Shown here piece after piece: positions 1-9,923 of a DNA stretch of 20,957 nt. Position numbers and translations under genes: made by a program. This stretch comes from Bigelowiella natans CCMP2755 (lineage: Eukaryota; Cercozoa; Chlorarachniophyceae), in NCBI GenBank assembly GCA_000320545.1, contig ADNK01001425.1:1-20957 (forward strand), in the 5' to 3' direction. The number at the start of each line of letters is the position of its first letter. The stretch's first letter is position 1. The notes beneath the pieces are model-generated. The model saw only the letters and a list, made by a program, of their open reading frames with translations, was not told the origin of the DNA and made no database searches.

Positions 1-660
1 TCTTGCATCTGTGTGAGTGATAGACTGATATTTTCATCAACTTTACGCTGCTGGTTCTGTCCTTTGCGTGTTGCATATTTATGACGATTTGGTATTTTCC
101 GATCCCCTCTTTGTTCCAGTTCTCGAGCCCCCCCCCTGGTGGTGATTGATGATGAGAACGGAGGACACAATCGTAAGGGGAAAACATAAGGTAGTAATAC
201 GGTTGTTGAATAGTTTGAAAGGTGGTGCTCATGAATAGATAGGCGAACAAACGACGACGAGGAGGGTGATGATAGTGATGATGATGATGATGATGATAAT
301 GCTCTTTATGGTGACAGTATGTATTCTCAAATCATTATTATTATTATAATATAAATACCACACACTATCATCATCATCATCATCATCATCATTTTATGTC
401 ATAACCTTTCCGTGTGAAGAGGAGGTTGTGCTGCGAGAAGAAGAAGAAGCAGCGGATACTACGCATGGCAATGGAGCTAGAAATCCCATGCGGAAGGATG
501 GCGACGACGACGACGACGACGATAGTGTTGATACTGAAGGTGATGCTGATGACTCGGGATTGGTAGTAGTAGTAGTAGTAGTAGTGGTAGCATTAGAGGC
601 AGCACCACCACCAGCAGCAGCAGCTAACGACTCCATCAAAGCTCTCAAGAAATTGCCTAC

Positions 661-693
<33 letters not shown>

Positions 694-766
694 TATCATA
701 CGATAACGGTGAACAACAACACATAAATGCCATGTTCTAATGTGATGATGATGCATTTTCTAAATG

Positions 767-800
<34 letters not shown>

Positions 801-863
801 ATATTATGTTCTCCGTTCTCCTTAGTGCTCTTCTTAGACAAAGGACAACTTTACACAAAATAA

Positions 864-896
<33 letters not shown>

Positions 897-2665
897 CCAC
901 TGATATAGAGCAAGTCTCTTAGTTAATTCTTCTTAGACGAACAACAGTACTATACTTAGTAGTCACGTATAGGAGGAGTAGTATCCGCATCATCACCATT
1001 GTTGTTGTTGTTTTATTGGTTGATGATAACAGCACCTATGGCAATGTGATCATTGATAGCAACGGTTCCATCCACAGAATGAATGCGCCATCCCTAGAAT
1101 ATGAAGAGAACCAAACCAACATGAAGGAAACAACGAGATGAGCACCATCTTGATGATGATGATGATGATGATGATGATGACGTCACTGCTGAGGGAATTG
1201 TAATAATATTCCAAGAATAAGAACTACCCATCAAAACAGGTACTAGGAAATGTAATAACATTCCAGCACTATTCCTCAATACAAGTACTACCCCTGCTGC
1301 TGCTACTACTGTAGTTCTGATATCTGGTATTTACGATGACGACATTTTCTATTACAAGTATGGTGATGAATCATCATCATCATTATCATCGTCATCATCA
1401 TCATTATCATCGTCATCAGCCTCTAAGTTGTTTGATGATAACTCACTGGCTCTACGCCTGCCCAAGCTGCTTGTGAGCCTCGATGAACTGCATTAACATT
1501 CCACCCGGAGAGACCCATCCCTAGTAGTTAGTTGTTGAAGACAGACGTAGTAGTAGTAGTAGTAGTAGTAGTAGTAATAGTAGTAGTATCAATTGCTAAC
1601 ACGACTATTAATAAGAGATCCATCCCTAGTAGTTGTTGAAGATTCAATTACTAATACGACTAGTAATAACCATTTAGTACTAGAAGTAGAATTAAACGAT
1701 TAGGTTTCATAGTTGTTGTTGTTGTTGTTTTTATAGACTGTCGTAACATTATTATTGTTATTATTATTATTAGTAGTAGTAGCTGGCTGTCTGTTGTTGT
1801 TGGGCACTAAATGATGATGCTACTATTCTCACTATAGAAAGCTAGTGTGTTGGTTGTGTTGTGCAAAGGCAGTAGGCAGTTGGCAGTAGTAGCCAGCTAG
1901 CAGCTCTCACCTAACATCTGAGCTCTAAATTCAACTTCAACGTAGCAGAATAGTAGTTTCCCTTGATCCCTCCCATCCTCATCATCATTGATGCTAGAAT
2001 TAGTAGTAGTAGTCACACGCCCACCATCCTCTACTACCACCACCTCCTCTTTTCTTCCAGTGGTAGTATCTTTAGTTGTAGTAGTTGTAGTAGTAGCAGT
2101 AGTAGTAGCATCATCACCACCACCCGATGATGCTGGTGATGGTGCTGCTGCTGCTGGAACAATAAAAAATCGAGGCGATTTTCTTCTCAAATTTTGATGG
2201 TGATGATGATGATGATGCTCCTGCTGCCGCTTTGTCTTGTATTCATCATCATCATCATCATCATCATCTTGTACTTCTTTTCCCTTCTGCCCAACGGATG
2301 ATTGGAGATGAATTGGAGACGTAACAAGTGATATATGATCATCGTGATCATCTTCTTTATCATTTCTTCCTCCTCTTTCTCCTCCTCCTCTTCTTCCTCT
2401 TGTTCCATTATCATGGTGGTGTTGGTGATGCTGCTTGAAGTAGTGCATCTGTAATTATTTCGATTAATTTCCATACAGTTTTTACAATACTACTTTAGAA
2501 TAATGGTAATAATAATATCTTAGTGATGATGCAATAACTTCCTCCAACAGAAGCATAAAGTGAGGGTGATAGCTAGCACACACAAACACACAACACACAT
2601 AAAAACACAAACTCAAACTCCTCCTCCTCCACCATCACCACCAGCAGCAGCAGTAGCTGATGATG

Positions 2666-2700
<35 letters not shown>

Positions 2701-3056
2701 GCTACTACCCAAGAAGAGTAGTAACATTACAGAATAACGGTACGAATGCAACTTCGCTGCTACTACCACTACAACTACTACTACCTCTGTATTAGCATCA
2801 CACATCCTGAAAGCATCACTGATGGACGTAATTCCATACGCAAGAGCATATAAATCATCATCATCATCATCATCTTCGCCAGCATCCCCTTTGTGTCGCC
2901 CTGTATCTGCTGCTGCTGCTGCTGCTGATGATGATGATGATGCTTTAAGGAGTAGTGGAATCTTGGACGAGGAGGAGGAGGAGGAGGAGGAGGCAGTCTT
3001 ACTGCTCCTTATACTTGACACCATGTAGGAAATAAAATCTCCGATCTAGAGGGTAC

Positions 3057-3088
<32 letters not shown>

Positions 3089-3334
3089 GGTTTCAAAGAA
3101 TGATGATCAACCAATTCAATATTGTAGGTAGTATTATTATTATTCTTATAATTTTCAGTTACAAATGAGCAAAAATTAATACACACAAACAAAGAACGGC
3201 CATAAGATAGATGCTAGTGATGCTCCCTCTATTATTACTACACACATATTATTTATTATTATTATAAATACGATACCATTACATTTATTATCATTATGAA
3301 TACAGACACCATTATGGCTGCAGTTTATGATGTG

Positions 3335-3367
<33 letters not shown>

Positions 3368-4489
3368 TTACTGCTGCTGATACTACTGCTAAATAATCAA
3401 GAATGAGAAGAGAATGATAAAATACAGAGGAAAAGAAAAAGAAGAAGTTTGATAAATGATAAAATGAAGAAAGTAATTATGTTCATCATCTTAAATTGCA
3501 CAATCATCATCCTTCTTCTTCTCCCCCCTCTCATCATCACTGTTACCACTAGCATTATTATCATCATCTACAATATATCCGTCTACTACTTCACACAATA
3601 TAGTCGGCAATCAATACTACTGTTAATGCAGGCATCCATCAGTCACCAGCACCTTTTGTAGCCCCTCTTCCAATCGATTTTGGCGGAACAACAATCGAGT
3701 CTATGCAGTCCAACGAGAAGGGCCAAGTGTGGAGAAGGAGGAAGAGTAATGATAGTATCATACAAATACCAAATGAACACGCCAACAATCAGAATTCAAC
3801 AATATTTTCGGAATGATGACAAAGTAGCAAGACGATGCTATTTAGGTTAATCTGGTTGGTGAATCAAGGAAAGAATAAATAATAATGATCAGGTATACGA
3901 CAACGACGACGGGGGTGTCATTAGGTGTTGTGAAATACTATCATTTGATGGGATGCACACCGCACTTCATCATCATCATCATAACCCTAATACTACTCAC
4001 TACTTTAGCATGCATTGATAGCAGTCGTTAGTAATAGAAGAAGAAGAAGAAGAAGAAAAAGAAGAGTAGCAGTGAGTGATGATGATGATGATGGTGTGTT
4101 GTTTGAATTGGATGAAATGATGGGATTGTTGAGGTAATTATCTGCCTGACAGAAGATGACATCAAGCAAAGCGTAAAGATGATGATGATAGTAATGATAT
4201 ATGATCATCACCTGTCGCGCGTATAGATACCGATGGAATTCAATGGGAGGCAATTCATTAAGAAGTAGCAACCGCCTTTTCATTGGAGAGAAGTTATTGT
4301 TCCGATAATGCATTAGTACAGCAGCATATCCCATGAGCACAACAACAACAACAATGGCTAGTAGCAGTACCGAAATGGCAAAGAGGTGAGATCTAGGATG
4401 GGGCCTAGAATATACTTCTTCTTCATCTTGAAATACGACGACGATGATGATAACCTAGATAGATAAAAAGGAGTACATGATAACAAGTA

Positions 4490-4523
<34 letters not shown>

Positions 4524-4648
4524 CTATTCACACATAAATGATATATCCTCCTCCTCCTTCTCTCTTGTTTCTTATTCCTCCCTCTTCTTGTTACCTGTGA
4601 TGCAATACTAACCCTACTACTACTACTACTACTACTACTACTATATAG

Positions 4649-4683
<35 letters not shown>

Positions 4684-5020
4684 CAATTACTGATACACCC
4701 GCCTACCAACCAACCATCCAACCCTAACAGTTTTTAATGTTGTTGTTGTTGTTGTTAAAGACTCTCTCCATTCCTCAAATAAGGACAAGTACACCACCTA
4801 CTACTATAACAAAGTATTAATACTTTTTCATTCTCGACGATTCTTTTTTCTTCTCCTCTCCAGTAGTATCCTCATCATTATCATCGTTCTCATCATCATG
4901 TTCCCCTTCCTCCTCCTCCTCAAAAGGAGATATCACAGACGAAACACCAGTAATGTTGTTCTGAGGTCATAATAGTTCCAACGAACAAAAGAAAGATGTA
5001 AAATGTGGATGATGATGATA

Positions 5021-5052
<32 letters not shown>

Positions 5053-6978
5053 ATTATCGAATACATGTGTTAATCTACTCCTCAAAATCGATGTCAATAA
5101 TTGGCAAATCTCCAATCTCTGCTTTAGTGTAAAATCATGATGCCGTAGTAACATCGTCGTGACTATACCAGCCGATCTTCCACTTCCTCCTCCTCCCCCT
5201 CCTCCTCCCCCTTCTCCTCCTCCTCCTCCTTTTGATGGCGTAGTAGCTTTGACCTCCTTCTTTTTCTCAAATTGTCGTACATTACACCTAACTCTAGATA
5301 TTGCTTGAGAGCTTGTCTACAAAGTTCTGCCTGGTCTAGCACCGTCGCATATCCCTCCTTTACCAAGTAAAAATAGTTGAAATTCCACCTAGTAGTAGGA
5401 ACAATGAGAATACGTACGTGTTTTTGTGTGTACTTACTCAGACAACTAATGTGTCATTTACTAAATGTATTGAAACACTCTTATTCAATAATAGCTTGTT
5501 ATTTCTTTACAAAAATAATGTCATGATCAATCGTTGAATCATCATCATCATCAAGTAATTCCGATGACCGTTGCCGTGTGGATCGTAGGAGCTCCAAACG
5601 ACGAATTTCTTTCTGTAAGGATGCAAACATAATGGTGCTGCTGACAATGACAATGATGGTTGTATTTCTATTGGACTACTACTACTACTACTACTACTAC
5701 TGCTACAACTACTATTCCACGAAACAACAATGGAACAACATATCTATCCCTACTATCAGCAGCTACTACCTCATACATGTCGGTCCTAGTTGAGAACTCC
5801 TGAGTCACTATTTGTCTTATTCGCTCCATCAATCTACCATTATGATCTTCTTTTCCCTTAGAAATAAACAAATAATAACCAGCTCTTTCATCATTGTTAT
5901 CGTAATAATAATGTCTATTATACCCAACAAATAATAATAATTCAAATATTGCTAATTTTCCATACGTACCTTGGGCTCGATCAAGATTGTATTTTTAACT
6001 CCAAAATCAGCCTTCAGCTGAGAGAACACGCGCTGATGGTGCGAACGTCGCGATTTCCCCGCCCCCATCAATGACAGGTGGTAGGAAGAGAGTCTTTACC
6101 GTCGTCGAGAAGGAGGAGGAGGAGGAGGTTAATATCATAACACATAACATCATCATCGTCATTAATATGCTATATCATCAAATAACACTAACAATCCATG
6201 ATGTATAACAACAACAATCCAAACAGCACAAGATACTACTGCTACTACTACAATTGTTGGTACTGGCACTGCTTTACTACACATCCATGACAACACAATG
6301 TCAATTACCACTAGCATCAGCATCTATTACAGGGAAATAAAAACGAAGAGAGAGAGAGCAACAATATTCACAATTATTCTATTCATCGCGGCGTTTGATG
6401 TGGTCAGTCGTAAATCAATTCTTTCTTTCTCTTTTTTCTTCTTCTCCTTCTATTTCTGTTCTCGCTATTATTTATCGTTGTTCATTTTTATTCTCCTCTC
6501 TTCTCCCTTTTCTTATTCTTCCTTTCTCTTATATACCTGCTACTGCTGCTAGTACTGGTAGTACTCTGGTGCTGGTGCTGCTGCTGCTGTTGGCGTTTGT
6601 GACTATTATTCTTATTTTCCCTCCTACTACTATTGTTACTACTTGGTGATGATGATGTCACTACGTACACAATGAGAAAGTTTGGCTTTAATTCCCAATC
6701 GGATCTGAGGTGATAGTAGTTTTAGTAACTTGTTATGAATGGAAGAAAGAAAGAATCAACTAAAAGTAGATCATAAATGGATGGATCGATCAATAAACAA
6801 CTTGACAACAACGACCACGAATCAATGCAGTCAATTAAATTGATAATCATCATCTTCATCTAAAACCACAACTGAGGGCTACTACTACAACAACAACAAC
6901 AGCTACTACTACTACTACTACTACTACTACTCCTACTGCCTAATCTGAACAGCACGAATGACTGGGATCATCATCACA

Positions 6979-7009
<31 letters not shown>

Positions 7010-9261
7010 CTTGTTCGCCATGGTGTTCCATTCCGTAGATTATCAGCTAAATCTGGATCATGAAGCTCAGTAGTGTGTTTCTTTTCTCGTCCTCCTTCTC
7101 CGTCTTTACTACCCAATAGCATTTGTGCCTTTTTCTTCCTTTTCATGCCATCGTCGTTGTCGTCTTCAGTGTTGACTGCTCATATCAACGTCAACATCAT
7201 ATAATTCAAGTCAGTAATTACGTCAACAAGACGAAAACTATCTTGTTCTGCATTTGAGTCGGTCAATTACTTGACCTGTTTTTGAACGAGATGATGAAGA
7301 AGGTGATGATGGTGATGATGGTGATGCTGCTGATTTTATGCGAGATAGCTTGTTGCCGCTGCTGCTTCTTCCACGATGATGATGCGATTTACCGAAACCA
7401 AAGCCAGCAAAGAGAACGCTGCTGCTATATATTGTGTATTTGTCATGGATATCAACGTACTTTAGAGTAGCTTTAGAATGAGGACACCGACAACGACAAA
7501 TGAAATCTATACACAAATACGAGGATACATAGTGCTTCTTCTTCTTTTTCTTGAAATGAAGAAATTATGAAGACTTATGCTTTTGCCCCTCATAATTGTA
7601 GGCATCATCCTCAAATTTGTGATGCATCCGTCACTTTATCAACATGATGATGACATATTAGTACTTTTGTGTGACAACAACACAGCAAGTTCGGTGTGTT
7701 GTACATCTTGTTAATTCATAACCAACCCTTTCTTCTCCGAAGAAGCAGACGATGACGACAATATATCTCCAGTCTTTTAATCAGGAAGAAGAAAGAAGCA
7801 ATCAATATCCCACCACCACTACCATCTTCAAAACTCATCAGCCATTGCGTCATTCGAGAATTAGCAGCAGCCATTAGATAGAAAAAGCAAGAGAATGTGA
7901 TGCGTAGGCCGATTACGACGCTCTACAGAAATAGGATGATCATGATAGTACTGACAATGAGCAGGAGTTAAACGGAAAGGATATACGATAAGAGATCAAA
8001 ATATATATATTTGACAAATGATGAACCCTTAAATTTCTAAAATACATTTTTATACGTGTACACCAATAGGTACCTTTGAATTCGGTGAGAGTTGGTGAAT
8101 TATTCGGTGGATCTGAGGTTTAATCTAGCGAATAATAACGCAGGAACAGTTAGATGACATACAAAGCACTAGCTAGATATTACGTATGATGAGGTCCACG
8201 ATTAGGTTATCATCATCATTATCACACACCTGTGCTCTGTATGATGTCGACAATGGTTTATCACAAGTAGTAGTCACCAAAATTAAGTTCACATATGGCT
8301 TTCTCCACCTAATCATTCAATAACCACGCACTGAAAATGTATTCTTATGAGCTTAGCCGCACATGTAATGTATGTATGCATATCTGCTGCACGATTGGTA
8401 TCATCACCATCATCATCATCATCATCATCATATACAAACAACTAGGCCACAGCTATTACTCATCAATACTATAGACACAGTATATATTGTGTAACCCAGC
8501 TACTACAACAACAACAACAACTACTATTACCAGTTCAGCGGATTGCTAGGCGCTGAAGTGGCAAGTGGTAGTGTCAGTAACCTACTACTCCCTTTAATAG
8601 AAGTAGAACAGCTTTGAATCATGTTATTGGCCGCAGTAATATCGGGAAGTTCCATACGCTCCTGAGCATGTGCATGTCAAATCACAGTAAACTACTTGCA
8701 TCATCTAACTTCCGTGTGTTCGCATTATATGTGTGTGTTTGTGTGTGTGTGTGTGTGTGTGCGTGCGCGCGCACGAGTACGTTCATCATTATTAATTAAA
8801 TGCTTCTTGGAATAAATAGCGATTGGTGAAGATATCTTTTAACACCAACCAAATTTCCTCCTCCTTCTCTGCCTCCTCCACTTTCTCCTCTTCTTCCCCC
8901 TCCTCCTCCTCCTCCCTCACGGTAGACAACAGCTTTAAGGTAGACACTATCAATAAAATGCCTCTCGCTAAATACAAGGAAGGTATTTTCGTTATGAGGT
9001 CTTAAAGATGAAGACAAGAAGAATTGTTTAGTGCAGTTACAATAATAGCCCAACCCGTTCTGAGATCGCCACTGGATATTCTTCAAAGGCATCGCCTCGT
9101 TGAACCCACACTCCATTTGCGACCAAACCCATGTCATTCCGCTTATTGCAACCTATGTAAACCGAAGTGTAAAACACGTCACATTATGACCGCATTTGCA
9201 GAACTACCCTTGGAGCAGGGGTCGGAAAGTGATCATTTGCCTCCTCCTTCGATGGCGGCAT
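1..9261 (-). CDS. TRAPPC10: TRAPPC10/Trs130-like TRAPPII subunit, multi-exon, C-terminus probably off the left edge
   Basis: TRAPPC10 (Trs130 in yeast and plants) is a large subunit of TRAPPII, which activates Rab11/Ypt31-type GTPases at the late Golgi. No long frame exists. I assembled the gene from short frames joined at GT-AG sites whose phases agree. In order from 9261 leftward the pieces match the family order: GFNEAMPLKNIQWRS, WRKPYVNLILVT, IKPQIHRIIHQL, RVFSQLKADF, RLMERIRQIV, MYEKEIRRLE, WNFNYFYLVKEG, FHRYLYARQ, TRLLFRQNRLEEG, then a GW...EAHKQLGQ piece. The WNF..F...KE block after an EIRRL helix is the family's clearest signature. The family is about 1,200 residues, and the last matched piece lies roughly mid-protein, so the rest should be left of base 1 or hidden in 1-1456. 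Introns and disordered exons are full of trinucleotide repeats. I am confident of the identity and less so of the exact exon set between 1 and 3600 and between 6100 and 7870. Confidence 0.82.
277..2270. repeat. Trinucleotide microsatellites, left part
   Basis: Pure or nearly pure tracts read directly: (GAT)n near 277-298, (ATC)n 367-393, (GAC)n near 501-521, (GTA)n near 564-585, (ATC)n 661-693, (GAT)n near 764-800, (GTA)n near 865-896, (GAT)n near 1152-1181, (ATC)n near 1369-1417 with interruptions, (GTA)n near 1547-1590, (ATC)n near 2242-2268. Period 3 dominates even where no frame is open across the tract. Region 1-1035 holds almost nothing else that I can interpret. A plus-strand and a minus-strand frame are both open through 428-706, and I cannot choose between them. 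Confidence 0.9.
1036..3580 (-). other. TRAPPC10: Probable further TRAPPC10 exons, tentative
   Basis: Minus-strand frames that look coding are: about 3487-3578 (DGYIVDDDNN, then Ser/Asp/Lys-rich); 2785 to about 3020 (Ser, Ala and Asp runs, then DLYALAYGITSISDAFRM, ending before gtagtagtag at 2784); 1911-2448 (low-complexity, then KLLFCYVEVEFRAQML, ending at a strong gtgaga donor at 1910); 1456-1520 (GWVSPGGMLMQFIEAHKQLGQ); and 1036-1093 (GWRIHSVDGTVAINDHIAI, donor gtgctg). The 1456-1520 piece resembles the family block EGW......QLAECQKHLGQ, and 1036-1093 could be the first beta strands after the helical part. Phases between these pieces are not all reconciled, so exons are missing or boundaries are wrong. 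Treat each as a candidate. Confidence 0.5.
3653..5388 (-). other. TRAPPC10: TRAPPC10 helical-repeat exons around the YLYARQ block
   Basis: The exon starting at 5388 opens with one base then WNFNYFYLVKEG and continues through RQALKQYLELGVMYD into a Lys/Glu-rich stretch, with a frame open to 5163 and a possible donor near 5169. An acidic exon at 4824-4960 (NNITGVSS then Glu/Asp runs) follows. Then come 4371-4426 (ILGPILDLTSLPF plus CG), 4212-4275 (RLLLLNELPPIEFHRYLYARQ) and 3653-3700 (TRLLFRQNRLEEGLQK). The CG|G junction between 4371 and 4275 and the phase-0 junction between 4212 and 3700 both agree. In known homologues the block is K.L.R.YLF.RQ..LLF...RP.E.A, so the assignment is strong for the last three exons. 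An extra acidic segment of about 100 residues sits between YLELG and ILGPI. The 511-base gap 3701-4211 could hide another exon. Confidence 0.75.
5569..7516 (-). other. TRAPPC10: TRAPPC10 exons of the N-terminal to helical transition, with repeat-rich inserts
   Basis: Firm exons are 5970-6093 (41 codons, containing RVFSQLKADFGVKNTI), 5770-5856 (29 codons, RLMERIRQIVTQEFSTRTDM) and 5569-5612 (EIRRLELLRSTRQ). Phases agree (0 at 5970/5856 and 5770/5612). Their order and spacing match the family block of ADF strand, helix and YE.EIRRL helix. The donor at 5569 (gtcatc) is weak, but it gives the family's spacing to WNF. To the right, 7010 to about 7146 reads as a charged exon ending PWRTR just before a (GT)n tract at its donor; its phase fits 6093. 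Frames at 7238-7516 (Ser/Pro-rich, ending KTGQVIDRLK) and near 6500-6670 (Gln/His/Ser-rich) look like disordered inserts of the same protein. These last two are inference. Confidence 0.68.
7864..9261 (-). other. TRAPPC10: TRAPPC10 N-terminal exons
   Basis: Exon 1 is 9208-9261, starting at an ATG preceded by an in-frame TAA four codons upstream. Exon 2 is 9041-9152 (37 codons plus one base; contains MPLKNIQWRS). Exon 3 starts at 9000 and reads LITKIPSLYL; its left end is unclear because it runs into a Glu-rich stretch from (GAG)n. A further exon is 8531-8661, starting ERMELPDI and ending in a phase-2 TG. It joins 8230-8308 to restore Trp and gives NWWRKPYVNLILVT. Then come 8074-8124 (IKPQIHRIIHQLSPNSK) and an exon starting at 7950 that reads RPTHHILLLFLSN, with its left end unresolved near 7864. 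The W.(R/K).PY..L.LV...D block and the hydrophobic ILLLFLS strand fit the start of the Trs130 domain. Introns of 222, 105 and 123 bases separate the last four exons. Confidence 0.75.
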
Positions 9262-9923
9262 GGAAGCAATTTACTTAGATTCCACTATTGTCGTTGGTCG
9301 ACTGGTGTTGACCGTTGCCTTATTTGGGAGAAGGTTGAGTGGTGAAATGATATAGGCTGCATACAGCAGCATCGCCAACTGCTCATTGGTTGCTTTGCTA
9401 AACATCATTGTCAGCGAAAATATCCGAAAGGAGGCTATCTATTTATTACCGCTACTACTTACTACTCCTTTGTGAGACTGGCTGAGTACAGTTCTTGGGT
9501 ACTTATACTACTGCAGTCCATCATCACCCATGATAATCCATCTGTTCTTGCACACAGCGTTGGTCGTCGTGGGAGGGACAAAGCAGTGTGTGCTTTGATG
9601 GAGCAGTCGAGTCGAGTAGTAATTAGTTGTCGTAGTTGTTGTTGTTGTTGTTGTTGTACAGTTGTTGTTGTTGTTGTTGTTGTTGTACAGTTGTTGTAAT
9701 TTTAGTAGGTTGTTGTAATTGTAGTAGGTTGTTGTAGGTAGTTGTTGTGGTTAGCTACCGGAGGACTATACTATGATCCATTTTGCAATCGAATTATGTG
9801 TTGCGACATGGAGAAAGATTGTCGTAAATGGGGCGTGCAGCTTGACCCGTTACCAAATAACAACAGAAGGCCCCCACCTGAAACACCATAGAAGGAATAA
9901 AACAAGGAAAAGTCGAGGAGAGG
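9262..9923. promoter_or_regulatory. Divergent intergenic region between TRAPPC10 and AIDA
   Basis: This 662-base region separates the start codons of two genes pointing away from each other, so it should hold both promoters. It contains a (GTT)n block near 9635-9685, split by a single TACAG, and then several GTTGTAATTGTAG-like imperfect copies to about 9735. I see no convincing TATA box. An open plus-strand frame at 9472-9699 reads into the repeat and has no family resemblance, so I do not call it. Confidence 0.55.
9635..9735 (+). repeat. (GTT)n tract with degenerate GTTGTA copies
   Basis: Two runs of GTT, 9635-9655 and 9662-9685, are joined by TACA. They are followed by three looser copies of a TTGTAATT(T/G)TAGTAGGT-like unit to about 9735. 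It lies 190-290 bases upstream of the AIDA start codon. Confidence 0.8.

Larger units (their letters stand above)
2640..8763. repeat. Microsatellites, middle part
   Basis: Main tracts: (CTA)n near 2664-2702, (ATC)n near 2848-2872, (GAG)n near 2967-2991, (GAT)n near 3057-3086, (CTA)n near 3337-3367, (GAA)n near 4037-4057, (AC)n near 4491-4522, (CTA)n near 4614-4643, (GAT)n near 4649-4683, (GAT)n near 5008-5052, (CTA)n near 5675-5701, (CTA)n near 6903-6931, (AC)n 6982-7009, (ATC)n near 8406-8430 and (GT)n near 8731-8761. Most lie in introns or disordered exons of the TRAPPC10-like gene. Confidence 0.9.

Noticed and set aside
394-756. Long open frames made of Met/Ile/Thr/Ser/Asp runs on both strands
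   Set aside because: Triplet repeats stay open in several frames by construction. Only the minus strand is favoured, because of the TRAPPC10 pieces, and no family match was seen here, so no CDS is called.
4260-4380. Apparent membrane segment (LFAISVLLLAIVVVVVLMGYAAVL) on the minus strand
   Set aside because: It is a read-through of a 95-base intron with (GTT)n. Splicing 4276-4370 gives the phase-correct TRAPPC10 sequence on both sides.
275-8430. Regular short repeats that could suggest CRISPR or satellite arrays
   Set aside because: They are simple 2-3 base microsatellites without unique spacers, in a eukaryotic gene context.
8796-8990. Gly-rich minus-strand frame from (GGA)n
   Set aside because: It is the same DNA as the Glu-rich frame. 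The Glu frame follows in phase from the spliced exon 3, so the Gly frame is probably not translated.
9024-9278. 84-codon plus-strand frame
   Set aside because: It lies opposite TRAPPC10 exons 1 and 2, which match the family and splice correctly. The plus frame has no recognisable content.
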